DNA of 64,000 nucleotides, taken from positions 3,162,001-3,226,000 of the forward strand of contig NZ_JBDFMQ010000001.1 in the NCBI RefSeq assembly GCF_047238345.1, written 5' to 3'. Under the pieces are notes generated by a model. The model saw only the letters and a list, made by a program, of their open reading frames with translations, ran no database searches and was not told where the DNA came from. The position numbers were made by a program, and so were the translations under genes. Numbering within the stretch: position 1 is the first letter of the stretch; the number at the start of each line of letters is the position of its first letter. The stretch is from Shouchella sp047238345 (GTDB lineage: Bacteria; Bacillota; Bacilli; Bacillales; Bacillaceae_D). This document shows positions 17,127 to 25,783 of the stretch, one piece after another.

Positions 17127-18059
17127 CTAAACTACTCGCTTTGGATTCGCCGTCCAACTTGCATCGTTCACTTCTAAGTAGCCTGCTTGTACAAGAATTT
17201 CTTTCCTCATAACCATCCTCACTGTTTTTAATGGATTGACGACTTGACAAATTTGAACATCGGCACAAGCACTTAAGAGCATCATACTCTCATCAAAAGA
17301 TAGCATCGTTTTCGCAACAAGATCATCTGCCCATGTTTTTGTAGCATCGTGAATCGCCTCTTCTAAAGTTGTGGCAGAAGCGATAACTTGGATACTCTCC
17401 CTATTTTCTAACCAAGGGGTCTTAATGGTATTTTTTACGACGGAAAGTCGAACCGTCACTTCTGCTGGTATTTCCACACCTGTCACACACACTTCACCGT
17501 CTCCCATTGCTGCATGAACATCGCCTAACGCGAATCGAGCCCCTTTACAAGAAACAGGCAGATACAGCGTAGCACCTTCTGTCACCATTGTATTATCCAT
17601 ATTTCCACCATGAGAGCCAGGAGTCCCACAAGAGATCGCCTTTCCCTCTGGCGCAACACCAATTACCCCAATCATCTTACGAAGCGGGAGTGTAATTGAA
17701 TCATTGAAGATGACGCCTTGCTCTGTTACCTTCATTATTTTTGATACAAATGCCTCGACTTCATCTCCAACGACACCTAGATTAGGGGCTACAGCCATAA
17801 CGCCTTGTTTTGCTAATTCTATTGTTAACACTTCAACCTTTAACGTATCTCCAACCTCAGCTTCATGCACATAAATCGCACCGGTTGCAGGGTTCACAGC
17901 ATTCATATCAATTTCTTGAAAAATAGAATCACGATCTTGAATCTGATTTGAAAACGCATCGAGGGTTTCGATTGTAATTGATTCACCTGAATGAATGGAT
18001 GCCGCTATTTGGGCTTCATCTGAAAAAGCATATAGATAGTCGTTTGTATTCAGCTTCAT
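17127..18059 (-). CDS. Acetamidase/formamidase family protein
   Basis: 310 aa. Predicted to hydrolyse formamide or acetamide to ammonia and the acid. Family features include the N-terminal PATGAIYVHEAEVGDTLKVE barrel segment, the metal-site regions CGTPGSHGGNMDN and FALGDVHAAMGDGEV, and a C-terminal ACADVQICQVV. The start at 18059 follows GGAGAGGCGGTGG; 19 upstream codons have no ribosome site. It is cytoplasmic, and a nitrogen-scavenging role is likely (inference). Confidence 0.88.
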   Translation of the reverse strand: MKLNTNDYLYAFSDEAQIAASIHSGESITIETLDAFSNQIQDRDSIFQEIDMNAVNPATGAIYVHEAEVGDTLKVEVLTIELAKQGVMAVAPNLGVVGDEVEAFVSKIMKVTEQGVIFNDSITLPLRKMIGVIGVAPEGKAISCGTPGSHGGNMDNTMVTEGATLYLPVSCKGARFALGDVHAAMGDGEVCVTGVEIPAEVTVRLSVVKNTIKTPWLENRESIQVIASATTLEEAIHDATKTWADDLVAKTMLSFDESMMLLSACADVQICQVVNPLKTVRMVMRKEILVQAGYLEVNDASWTANPKRVV

Positions 18060-18258
18060 AATAATCCACCGCCTCTCCTTTCTTTTTATATTAATAGAAT
18101 TTTCTAAACAAAACAACTAGATCGATCACCTCTTACAATGCACCCCCTTAAAATGAAGGTTCCATTTATTTTTTTCGCTTCATAAACACGCATTGTATTC
18201 CGATATAAAGAATAACTTTACACGCCTGTAAAAGCTACGATAAGAGAGGGAGAAAGAA

Positions 18259-18609
18259 TTGATACAAGCTGTACCTAGTTTACCCATAACGGATCTTTCA
18301 CTAAGCCTTCTATTTTATAAAGAACAGTTCGGGTTTAGATTAATAAGGAGAACCGACACCTTTCTTCTTCTTAAAAAGGGTCAAGTATACTTAAGGTTAT
18401 ATAAAACGCATATTCACACACCTATGTATTGCGGCTTTTTTGTATTAGATATTCACGAACACATGCCAAAAGATTGTTCTCTAAAACAATTAAAATCAAT
18501 TGGCAAATTGGCCATCAATCAATTAGGGGAGCTGTCTTTTACATTAAAAGATCCTGATGGCAACACCCTAGAAATGATTGAAACATCGGTCAATTCTAAT
18601 GATTCATAA
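18259..18609 (+). CDS. VOC (glyoxalase/bleomycin-resistance) family protein
   Basis: 116 aa forming one VOC module: PSLPITDLSLSLLFYKEQFGF at the N-terminus and FTLKDPDGNTLEMIE at the C-terminus, as in bleomycin-binding proteins, which dimerise to trap drugs. The usual conserved His residues of glyoxalase I are not all present, so a binding rather than catalytic role is possible. TTG start with AGAGAGGGAG upstream. Monocistronic. Confidence 0.78.
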   Translation: MIQAVPSLPITDLSLSLLFYKEQFGFRLIRRTDTFLLLKKGQVYLRLYKTHIHTPMYCGFFVLDIHEHMPKDCSLKQLKSIGKLAINQLGELSFTLKDPDGNTLEMIETSVNSNDS

Positions 18610-18612
18610 GAA

Positions 18613-18640
18613 AAGACGGACATCATTCTGTCCGTCTACA
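18613..18640 (-). terminator. Terminator of the lipoprotein gene
   Basis: AGACGGAC / GTCCGTCT stem with an 8-base loop; the T-rich tract is on the minus strand, so it closes the gene ending at 18647. Confidence 0.75.
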
Positions 18641-18646
18641 TGTCTT

Positions 18647-19258
18647 CTAACTTGCTAATTCCACTGTAAATTGAAGATCTTCTCCCACTTGATCGCCACC
18701 AACTTCTGTACTAGGCCCATTCATCGTTACGACAACTTCATTAAGGCCTTGTACCGATTCAACAGGAAAGAGAAGTTGAACGGTTTTTGCGTCACCAGCA
18801 GCAAAATCAGGGTCAATTTCATCACTTAACACAATACTCGGTGTTTCAATCGATTCGCCTGTGTTTGTTTCAACACTTGTTTCTCCATATGGAAAATAGA
18901 CAGCGTCTCCAGATGTATTCTCGATCTCCATTTCTACTTCCACATACTCAATCTGCTCTTCTCCAGTCGTCGCTGCAACGAAGCCAACTAGTTCAGCAGA
19001 ACCCAAATTAACTTGGTTTACGCTAATGCTCATTGGACCGTCCTCATAAGAAGTGAGATCTTGATAGCGTTCGTAAATGGAAAATGTGCCTTCTTCCGTT
19101 TCCGTTTCTTCCATCACTTCCATTGATTCAGAAGATTCCTCAACACCTGCCTCAGTCCCTTCCTCCGCATCCGGTTGAGGGTCTGACTCTGTCGTGTCGC
19201 TACAAGCTGTAACAAATAAGAACGTCACAAACATTCCGTATAACCCAATTTTATTCAT
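18647..19258 (-). CDS. Secreted lipoprotein with DUF4352-like domain
   Basis: 203 aa. The lipoprotein signal ends in the lipobox FVTAC (Cys19), followed by an acidic Glu/Ser/Thr-rich linker (about 22-60) and an immunoglobulin-like domain (about 75-200) resembling DUF4352, with the typical VEVEMEIENTSGD strand. It would be anchored to the outer face of the membrane; function unknown. I start at 19258 because GGAGG lies 8-12 bases upstream; the longer reading does not begin with a signal sequence. Confidence 0.8.
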   Translation of the reverse strand: MNKIGLYGMFVTFLFVTACSDTTESDPQPDAEEGTEAGVEESSESMEVMEETETEEGTFSIYERYQDLTSYEDGPMSISVNQVNLGSAELVGFVAATTGEEQIEYVEVEMEIENTSGDAVYFPYGETSVETNTGESIETPSIVLSDEIDPDFAAGDAKTVQLLFPVESVQGLNEVVVTMNGPSTEVGGDQVGEDLQFTVELAS

Positions 19259-19417
19259 CTCGTCTACCTCCATCGGTTGTCCTACACACGATCCTACCAT
19301 AGGAATAATTGCACTGAGAACCTGCACAATCCAATTTTAACTGAACTGTAACGTGATGATAATTAACTCGATTTTTTATGCAACTCCTTCCAACTTCTAA
19401 GAAAAATCCGAAAGCAC

Positions 19418-19446
19418 TTGCAAATTTAAGACCTATCTGGTAAGAT
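19418..19446 (+). promoter_or_regulatory. Sigma-A promoter of the cold-shock gene
   Basis: TTGCAA (19418-19423), a 17-base spacer and TAAGAT (19441-19446), giving a 5' untranslated leader of roughly 105 bases. Confidence 0.75.
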
Positions 19447-19452
19447 TAAGAT

Positions 19453-19556
19453 TGCTTATTTTTGTTCGTGTAATAGCTTAAGTCTTTCGTCTTGAGTTTC
19501 GCTTTGAGCAAGGATAGGAATACAATTGTGCGATAGCGCACTAGGAGGCAACAACA
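19453..19556 (+). promoter_or_regulatory. Structured 5' leader of the cold-shock gene
   Basis: The leader can form CUUAAG/CUUGAG (around 19478-19497) and a GUGCG-AUAG-CGCAC hairpin (19528-19541) that ends one base before the UAGGAGG ribosome site. Long structured leaders are known on csp mRNAs and control translation with temperature; that this one does so is inference. Confidence 0.5.
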
Positions 19557-19760
19557 ATGGAAACAGGTACAGTTAAGTGGTTCAACGCAGAAAAAGGATT
19601 CGGCTTCATCGAGCGCGAAGGTAACGACGATGTATTCGTTCACTTCTCAGCGATCACTGGCGAAGGCTTCAAGACGTTAGAAGAAGGTCAAAGAGTTTCT
19701 TTCGAAATCGAAGACGGCGCACGTGGCCCTCAAGCTGCTAACGTAGTTAAAGAAGGTTAA
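19557..19760 (+). CDS. Cold-shock protein (CspA/CspB/CspD family)
   Basis: 67-aa single-stranded nucleic-acid chaperone; OB-fold with RNP1 KGFGFI (residues 13-18) and RNP2 VFVHF (26-30). It starts METGTVKWFN and has normal length for Bacillus Csp proteins. The AGGAGG site is followed by ATG. It has its own promoter, a long leader and a strong terminator, as usual for csp genes. Confidence 0.97.
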   Translation: METGTVKWFNAEKGFGFIEREGNDDVFVHFSAITGEGFKTLEEGQRVSFEIEDGARGPQAANVVKEG

Positions 19761-19772
19761 TCTTCTTTTCAT

Positions 19773-19806
19773 AAAAACAGACTCGGTCTACCGAGTCTGT
19801 TTTTTT
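19773..19806. terminator. Terminator of the cold-shock gene
   Basis: AAAAACAGACTCGG / CCGAGTCTGTTTTT near-perfect hairpin and T-run; also placed to stop the minus-strand nucleotidyltransferase gene. Confidence 0.92.
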
Positions 19807-20573
19807 CATGCTAATTCCTGAATCATCCGCTCCCAAAACCGGGTGACTTGACTGGACGCTCCCATTTCTTTACGTAGCCAAGATAATTCTTGCTCCATAA
19901 TCGACAAAATCACAACCACCGCTTTTTGATGGTCTTCTGGTGTAGAACAGTCCATCGCTTCAATAAAAGGTTTTACGACCGTGACTGGTACATCCCCTTC
20001 TAAAGCTTTTATACCAAGCTGACCTCGTTCTGGCGCATAATGATGAAGCAACACTTTTGCTAATCGCGCATGCACATAGCTGAGCAAATGGGCAGCCCAA
20101 GCATGACTCCCTCTTTGAATCGCTTTATAATATTGAAACAAGAACCAAGCAACATCATACGCTTCATCATAGAATTCTTGTTCCGTTAAGACTAATGTTT
20201 GGCGATCCTTAAACGTTTCCATAAGATCATTAGGATCATAGACTACCGTAAAAAAGTCTTTCGCCACAAATGATTGTTCTGTTACAGTGTAAAAATCCAC
20301 GTGCAAGAGATCATCATAAACCGCTATGATCTGTGGCGCTATAATAAAGAGATCCTCATGAAACAGTAGCTCTCTATATGCCGATAAATGGTTTAACCGA
20401 TCTTTCATAAATGCCGTTTGATCTTCTTCTCGAATCAGAACATATAAATCAACATCGGAATGTACATCGTGCTCATTTCTTCCCATTGAACCTTTAAGAA
20501 AGACCGCCATTACTCGCATATCCGCTTTAAGACTTTCAGTAATTTTTTTAACAGCCGTCTCTTGTCTCTCCAT
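19806..20573 (-). CDS. Nucleotidyltransferase-fold protein (aminoglycoside-NTase-like)
   Basis: 255 aa. The polymerase-beta-type nucleotidyltransferase motif is GSMGRNEHDVHSDVDLYV (about residues 27-44: GS plus DxD metal ligands), with a helical C-half as in aminoglycoside adenylyltransferase-like enzymes. I start at the ATG at 20573, with GGAGG at 20581-20585. It could modify a drug or another small molecule or protein; nothing in the sequence decides. It follows the broken pentapeptide gene on the same strand at 75 bases. Confidence 0.78.
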   Translation of the reverse strand: MERQETAVKKITESLKADMRVMAVFLKGSMGRNEHDVHSDVDLYVLIREEDQTAFMKDRLNHLSAYRELLFHEDLFIIAPQIIAVYDDLLHVDFYTVTEQSFVAKDFFTVVYDPNDLMETFKDRQTLVLTEQEFYDEAYDVAWFLFQYYKAIQRGSHAWAAHLLSYVHARLAKVLLHHYAPERGQLGIKALEGDVPVTVVKPFIEAMDCSTPEDHQKAVVVILSIMEQELSWLRKEMGASSQVTRFWERMIQELA

Positions 20574-20648
20574 TTGAATTCCTCCTACACGCTTTACTCT
20601 ACCCAATGAGTCGGTCTTACCAAGTAACTTGGCACAATCGTTTCTTTA

Positions 20649-21370
20649 TCATATTGCAGCATTTAATTGCGATTGTGTTAAAAAAAGTGCATCTGATAGA
20701 TTCGCTCTTTTTAATTGTGTATCTCGCATATCTGCGCCTAGGAAATCCACTCGGTGAAAGTTTGCATGATTTCCGTTCGCACCAATGAGTAACTTCCCAC
20801 GGAGCGACTGTCCCGCTAAAGAGCCACTTATACGCATGCCAATATAATTCGATTTTAACTTTTTTTGTGAGTATGCTTTTCGATAAGTACGACTTACTTC
20901 TTCAAGAGAAGCTCCCACACGACCACGGTAATGTGACACATTAAAATTACGTATGGATGACCGGCTACTTGTCTGTTCAAGCAACTCATCCTGTAAGAAT
21001 GAGAGTGAATGTTTATGCTTGTCCTCTGCCACTTCCAATGCTTGGGATAAATAAAAAAGCATTTCATGTATTTGCTGAACAATTGGAAAAACTATAAACA
21101 TATCAACAGCTAAATCCTTATTTTCACGCCAGCTTTCACCACTGTAAATGACTTGCGAAACATATTGTCCTGCGCCAAAACATTCATACGTCACGCAACC
21201 TTTGAAACCACAACCTCTTAGCCGATCATGAATTTGACAGTCATTGTTTATTGATAAATTTTCACAAGGAACACCGCTTGGTTTATCTTTCGGAACGATT
21301 TGCCGTAAGGCAGTGCTACACAACATAAACCTAAGCATCGACTACAATCAGACGATAACTCCCTCTCCAC
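20649..21370 (-). pseudogene. Pentapeptide-repeat protein gene, frameshifted near its 5' end
   Basis: The long frame (20649-21338) encodes a Cys-rich segment (CENLSINNDCQIH, GFKGCVTYECFGAGQ), a helical middle and C-terminal pentapeptide-like repeats (ADMRD, ANLSD). Its apparent start is poor. In another frame just upstream, a GTG at 21370 (AAAGG nine bases before it) encodes CSRCLGLCCVALPYGKS, which I recall as the normal N-terminus of this family (CxxCxGLCCVALP). The two frames must join at about 21290-21303, so one or a few bases have been lost or gained. Either the gene is inactive or the sequence has an error. The intact family is cytoplasmic with unknown function. Confidence 0.7.
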
Positions 21371-21462
21371 TGTGCACAACCTTTCTACATGATATGAACA
21401 ACTAATTTCCTAATTATAACATTGCTCGCATATTATCGTTAAAAACAATGAATCTTTACGAC

Positions 21463-21500
21463 AAAAAAGGCTTAAGTAAAGTCAAATGACTTCTTAAGCC
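21463..21500 (-). terminator. Terminator of the amidase gene
   Basis: GGCTTAAG / CTTAAGCC with an inner AGTC/GACT arm, followed by six T on the minus strand. Confidence 0.85.
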
Positions 21501-21510
21501 TCAGCATCAA

Positions 21511-22821
21511 TTACCTTGAAACCCGATTTAACAATTCCGAATTCTGCGCTGCCGTTCCTGTGTAATTACGAATGCCATATTGCGCTGCTAAGCGGGAACG
21601 ATTTGAATAAGAAGAATTCACACCAATTCGGTTTAAATAATCCACAATCCCTTCACCTTGGCGTGGTCGTGGTCTCGTGCTTGGTTTTGTCGGGCCACCA
21701 CTTCTGAGTAGTTGCAGTAATTGTGTATTCTGCGCAGCCGTTCCTGTGTAGTTACGAATGCCATTTTCTCTCGCTAAGCGTGCGCGGTTGTCATAACTAG
21801 AGTCAACACCAATACTATTTAAATACGTGACAATACTTCCTGTTGTCTGATTTCCACCGCCTGCAGGTGGTCGATTTGATGATTGATCACGATCTCGTAA
21901 TAGTGATAGCAATTGCGTGTTTTGTTCGGCTGTGCCACGGTAATTCGTGACGCCATACTGCACAGCTAAACGAGCTCGGTTTTGAAAACTTGAATCTTCT
22001 CCAATACTATTTAAATACGTCACAATGCTTCCTGTTGTTTGATTACCCCCACTTGAAGGTGGAGCTGGTGTTGGCGTAGGCGAGACATTGTCATTAGACT
22101 CTTGTCCACTTCGAAGGATCTCAAGTAACCTCGTATTTTGAGCAGCTGTCCCTGTATAATTACGAATACCATTTTGTACAGCTAATCTAGTTCGATTCTC
22201 AAAGCTTGAATCTACACCGATGCTATTTAAATAGGTCACGATGCTTCCAGTTGTTTGATTCCCTCCACCTGATGGCGGTGTAGGAGCTGTAGTAGGTGGC
22301 GCCGGTGCAGGTGTATTCTCTTCCTCATCAATTGGAATGTCTGTTGCATTTGGAATCAACGCGTGAAATGCTTCGATCCCCCCGGCGTTAATGATATTCG
22401 CTGGACAACGTTTGCCACTCCAACGTTGGTGTGGAACGACACGATCGATTGCAATCGTAAATTGATCCATTAATTGTCGAGTTAATTGTGCGGCATTACG
22501 CATGGCTTGCTGAAAATCTCCATCACGGTTTACACAAATTTCAATACCGATCGATTGACGGTTGCCTGTACCGCTACCGCCATCACCTGCATGCCACCCA
22601 TTTTCATTTAAAGGTAAGTGTTGATAAATCGTTTGCCCATCGTCTACGGTAAAATGCCAACTTGCCGCCGTACTAGGATTTTTTACATACCGAGCATGCA
22701 TCTCTGCGTCAGCGCCAGCACTTGTGTTGGCCGTTTCATGAATCGTAATATACGTTGGGTTTAACTTGTAACCAGGTCGATTCCCATTAGATGCAGGAAT
22801 AAAGTCTTGGATAATATTCAT
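21511..22821 (-). CDS. N-acetylmuramoyl-L-alanine amidase with four cell-wall-binding repeats
   Basis: 436-aa zinc amidase that cuts the MurNAc-L-Ala bond. The Amidase_2 domain (about 5-145) has candidate zinc ligands His28 (ITIHETA), His131 (VPHQRW) and Cys139. Four copies of a 48-residue module follow (about 191-238, 262-309, 326-373, 389-436), each reading (S/G)IVxYLNxIGxxSS...NYxGTAxQNxxLL, the Amidase02_C type found in phage lysins and CwlA-like enzymes. Linkers are Pro/Thr/Gly-rich. There is no signal peptide, as in holin-dependent lysins and some mother-cell or autolysis enzymes; no holin or phage genes lie nearby. AAAGGAG precedes the ATG. Confidence 0.92.
   Translation of the reverse strand: MNIIQDFIPASNGNRPGYKLNPTYITIHETANTSAGADAEMHARYVKNPSTAASWHFTVDDGQTIYQHLPLNENGWHAGDGGSGTGNRQSIGIEICVNRDGDFQQAMRNAAQLTRQLMDQFTIAIDRVVPHQRWSGKRCPANIINAGGIEAFHALIPNATDIPIDEEENTPAPAPPTTAPTPPSGGGNQTTGSIVTYLNSIGVDSSFENRTRLAVQNGIRNYTGTAAQNTRLLEILRSGQESNDNVSPTPTPAPPSSGGNQTTGSIVTYLNSIGEDSSFQNRARLAVQYGVTNYRGTAEQNTQLLSLLRDRDQSSNRPPAGGGNQTTGSIVTYLNSIGVDSSYDNRARLARENGIRNYTGTAAQNTQLLQLLRSGGPTKPSTRPRPRQGEGIVDYLNRIGVNSSYSNRSRLAAQYGIRNYTGTAAQNSELLNRVSR
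21514..22251 (-). repeat. Four tandem copies of a cell-wall-binding module
   Basis: Four in-frame repeats of about 144 bases: 22108-22251, 21895-22038, 21703-21846 and 21514-21657. They share long identical stretches at DNA level, consistent with recent duplication; the last copy is the most diverged. Confidence 0.85.
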
Positions 22822-23125
22822 AACTTTCTCCTTTCTTCATGTTATTTAATACTTTATTCACTAAATCTAAAAAGAGATCCGCATACGCTGAAAATCAAAC
22901 TTTTTGTACGATTGACTATTATTTTTTTGAAACGAGTAGTCTGTGAGTCATTGTTTAGTCAAATGCTCGTTGAAAAATTGCCGGAAGTCTAGCATGGAGC
23001 ATCGGTTGAGCCACCGTAGACTGCGTTCTGCTAAGCGTCAGCACCCATTTATCTTAACGTTTAAAGCATCAGATAAAAAAACCTTATGTTTCAGCATTAG
23101 AACAACGTGCCTTGGCCTGGTATGA
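22822..23125. other. Intergenic region with unexplained open-frame remnant
   Basis: About 300 bases between the amidase start and the TPR gene. It holds the amidase promoter region and the remnant listed separately at 22943-23135; no terminator or repeat stands out. Confidence 0.4.
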
Positions 23126-23135
23126 TCAGCAATAA
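22943..23135 (+). pseudogene. Possible frameshifted gene remnant
   Basis: A plus-strand frame starting at 22943 reads through basic sequence to ASDKK at a seven-A run (23075-23081). Shifting frame there continues as PYVSALEQRALAWYDQQ and a stop at 23135, which looks protein-like. No ribosome site and no family recognised; it overlaps the 3' end of the TPR gene by ten bases. It may be chance. Confidence 0.25.
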
Positions 23136-23680
23136 TCTATATTTACGAGCGTAAGTGCTTGTTTTGTTGACGAAATTAGCGCTTTGTCTTTTTTTACTAA
23201 CCGTAACTGGTAAGCTTCTTCAAAACATGCCTTCGCTTCTTTTAATTGATTCATTTCCCATAAGCATTTTCCCTTATGTTGCAAAATGAAATCATCGTAT
23301 TGTTGGGTCTGATGTTTAATGGCATAGTCTTTTGCTTGTTCGAACATTCGTAAAGCCTGATCATGTCGTTCCGCATATTTTAATGTTTCTCCTATGCGAA
23401 TAAGAGTGGCCATGATTGCGTGATTCTTTTTTTGTTTTAATACGATTGAATAACAGGTATGATAACAGATAAGTGCATTTTCCAGATCGCCTAATACCCT
23501 ATAGAAGTAGCCAAGCATGGATTGAATGCGATACACCGCTTCTTGGTCATCAGGTTTATGCGCATGTAATACCGCGATTGCTTGAATCAGCTTTTCAGGC
23601 TCATCGGATCGTTCGCGTAAAAAATGACTCTCATCAAATTTGATCGTTGTGATTGCTACTTCTACGACCTTATTTTTCAT
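23126..23680 (-). CDS. Tetratricopeptide-repeat protein
   Basis: 184 aa, all helical, with about three to four TPR-like repeats (YRVLGDLENALICYHTCYSIV; RIGETLKYAERHDQALRMFEQA; MNQLKEAKACFEEAYQL). A GGGGGGATTC ribosome site precedes the ATG. It resembles the TPR half of Rap/NprR-like proteins without an effector domain, so a protein-protein adaptor role is likely. The partner is unknown. It is on the same strand as, and upstream of, the amidase gene but 300 bases apart. Confidence 0.75.
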   Translation of the reverse strand: MKNKVVEVAITTIKFDESHFLRERSDEPEKLIQAIAVLHAHKPDDQEAVYRIQSMLGYFYRVLGDLENALICYHTCYSIVLKQKKNHAIMATLIRIGETLKYAERHDQALRMFEQAKDYAIKHQTQQYDDFILQHKGKCLWEMNQLKEAKACFEEAYQLRLVKKDKALISSTKQALTLVNIDYC

Positions 23681-23705
23681 CTGAATCCCCCCACATCCGT
23701 ATAAA

Positions 23706-23736
23706 AAAGACTTCTAGCATAAATGTTAAAAGCCTT
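23706..23736 (-). terminator. Probable terminator of the copper ATPase gene
   Basis: AAGGCTT / AAGTCTT stem (one G-T pair) and six T on the minus strand, just after the stop at 23743. Confidence 0.55.
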
Positions 23737-23742
23737 CTTCCG

Positions 23743-25764
23743 TTACGATTTCATTTTCAAGGACTGCGCGTTGATGGCCACAATAATGGTGCTTAAAGAC
23801 ATTAAGATTGCGCCAACAGCTGGATCAAGAATAATCCCCCATGGCGCCAGAACACCTGCTGCTAGCGGAATAGCAGCAATATTATATCCTGCTGCCCACC
23901 AAAGGTTTTGAATCATTTTTCGATACGTAATTCGAGATAAATCAATGATTGAAACAACATCACTTGGATGACTATTTACGAGAACAACATCTGCTGTATC
24001 CATTGCTACGTCCGTTCCTGCGCCAACCGCAACGCCAAGATCCGCATTGGCAAGAGCTGGAGCATCGTTCACCCCATCACCTGTCATCCCCACCTTCTTC
24101 CCTTCTTGCTGCAAACGTTTAATCTGCTCTGACTTTTGATGAGGAAGCACTTCAGCAATCACATGGTCGATTCCAATTTGTTTGCTCACCGTTTCTGCTA
24201 CTCGTCGATTGTCTCCTGTTAGCATTTGTGGACTAATACCTAAATCTTTTAAACGAGTGACCGCATCTTTCGCCGTATCTTTTACTTGGTCCGCTAATGC
24301 AATCGCACCAATAACATGTTTGTCTTTCACTAATAGAATAACTGTTTTCCCTAATGTCGTTAGTGATTCAATTTCGGTTTCATCAAATTGAATCGACTCT
24401 CTTTTCACATAACCAGGACTAACAACATAATACGTTTCTCCATCGATTGTTCCTTTAATCCCTGAGCCAGTAATTGAATCGAATTCATCAACAGAATTTA
24501 TTGCATAACCTTGATTTTTTGCATGATCCACGATTCCAGCTGCAATCGGATGCTCTGACTCCGTCTCGAGCGATGCAACACGTTCGATAATTTGTTTTTC
24601 CGATAGATCAGAATAAGAAATGACGTCTGTTACCCCAAATGTTCCTTCTGTTAAAGTCCCTGTTTTATCAAAGACAATGGTATCCAAATTCCGCGCTTCC
24701 TCAAAAGCAAGCCGATCTTTTATAAAAAGCCCCTTTTGCGCAGATAGAGCAGTTGATCGCGCCACAACCAAAGGAATCGCTAATCCTAATGCATGTGGAC
24801 AAGAAATAACGAGTACCGTGACCATTCTTGTCATAGCCGTTCCAATTGAATAGCCTAAAGCCATCCAAATAATAAACGTTAGCAATCCTGCCACAATGGC
24901 TACGTAAAAGAGAAGTTTCGCAGCACGATCTGAGAGCATTTGCGTTTTCGACTTACTTTGTTGTGCTTCTTTCACAAGTTCGACTACTTGTGAAAGATAG
25001 CCATCTTCACTTAATTTATTTACTCGAATCGTTAATGATCCAGATGAGTTGATGGCGCCACCGATTACTTCATCTCCACTATTCTTCTCGACTGGTACCG
25101 ATTCACCTGTAAGCATAGATTCATTAACAGAAGATGACCCTTTCTCTACAATGCCATCTAGGGGTATTTTTTCTCCTGGTTTAATAAGAAGGTGATTTCC
25201 TACTTCTACTTCCTTTACTGAAATGGTTTGCACATTGCCTTCAGATGTTACAAGATTCGCTTCTTGCGGCATTAGATCAACAAGAGATTCAAGTGAGTCT
25301 GAAGCTTTCATTACCGATTTCATTTCAATCCAGTGCCCAAGCAACATAATCGCAATTAAAGTGGCCAATTCCCAGAAAAAGTCCATTTCATTGACCCAAA
25401 ACACCGTTGCCATACTATACAAATACGCAACACTAATAGCGAATCCAATTAGCGTCATCATTCCTGGAGATCTTTGTTTTAATTCAGAGACCATCCCTGT
25501 AATAAATGGCCACCCACCGTAGAAGAACACAATTGTTGCAAGAATGACTTCAATTGCTGTCGCTCCAGGAAAAGCCACCGTATAATTAAAAAACATTTGA
25601 ATCATGTCTGACAAAATAATAATAGGAATCGCAAGGATAACCGTTACAAAAAATCGTTTCTTAAAATCTGCGATCATTCCTTCATGCCCGCCATGACCAT
25701 GATGATCATGATGGGTATCATTGTGATGATCGTGCGTATGATTGCTATGTGTATCATGGTTCAT
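23743..25764 (-). CDS. copB: Copper-type P1B ATPase with CPH motif (CopB-like)
   Basis: 673-aa heavy-metal-exporting ATPase. The first 27 residues are His-rich (HxHDHH..DHHGHGGH), a metal sensor typical of CopB. The transmembrane metal site is CPH (322-324) instead of CPC, and the phosphorylation motif is DKTGT (Asp366). MTGDGVNDAPAL marks the hinge. No CxxC N-terminal domain is present. CPH pumps are associated with Cu(I)/Cu(II), possibly Ag, export. Promoter and operator upstream match a CsoR-type copper switch. It is monocistronic. Confidence 0.93.
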   Translation of the reverse strand: MNHDTHSNHTHDHHNDTHHDHHGHGGHEGMIADFKKRFFVTVILAIPIIILSDMIQMFFNYTVAFPGATAIEVILATIVFFYGGWPFITGMVSELKQRSPGMMTLIGFAISVAYLYSMATVFWVNEMDFFWELATLIAIMLLGHWIEMKSVMKASDSLESLVDLMPQEANLVTSEGNVQTISVKEVEVGNHLLIKPGEKIPLDGIVEKGSSSVNESMLTGESVPVEKNSGDEVIGGAINSSGSLTIRVNKLSEDGYLSQVVELVKEAQQSKSKTQMLSDRAAKLLFYVAIVAGLLTFIIWMALGYSIGTAMTRMVTVLVISCPHALGLAIPLVVARSTALSAQKGLFIKDRLAFEEARNLDTIVFDKTGTLTEGTFGVTDVISYSDLSEKQIIERVASLETESEHPIAAGIVDHAKNQGYAINSVDEFDSITGSGIKGTIDGETYYVVSPGYVKRESIQFDETEIESLTTLGKTVILLVKDKHVIGAIALADQVKDTAKDAVTRLKDLGISPQMLTGDNRRVAETVSKQIGIDHVIAEVLPHQKSEQIKRLQQEGKKVGMTGDGVNDAPALANADLGVAVGAGTDVAMDTADVVLVNSHPSDVVSIIDLSRITYRKMIQNLWWAAGYNIAAIPLAAGVLAPWGIILDPAVGAILMSLSTIIVAINAQSLKMKS

Positions 25765-25783
25765 ATTAACCCCTCCTCACTCC

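Noticed and set aside
21514..22251. CRISPR-like or tandem DNA repeat array
   Set aside because: The periodicity is 144-200 bases and in frame with coding repeats of the amidase.
21511..23680. Prophage remnant around the lysin-like amidase
   Set aside because: No integrase, holin, portal or tail genes and no attachment-site repeats are seen nearby.
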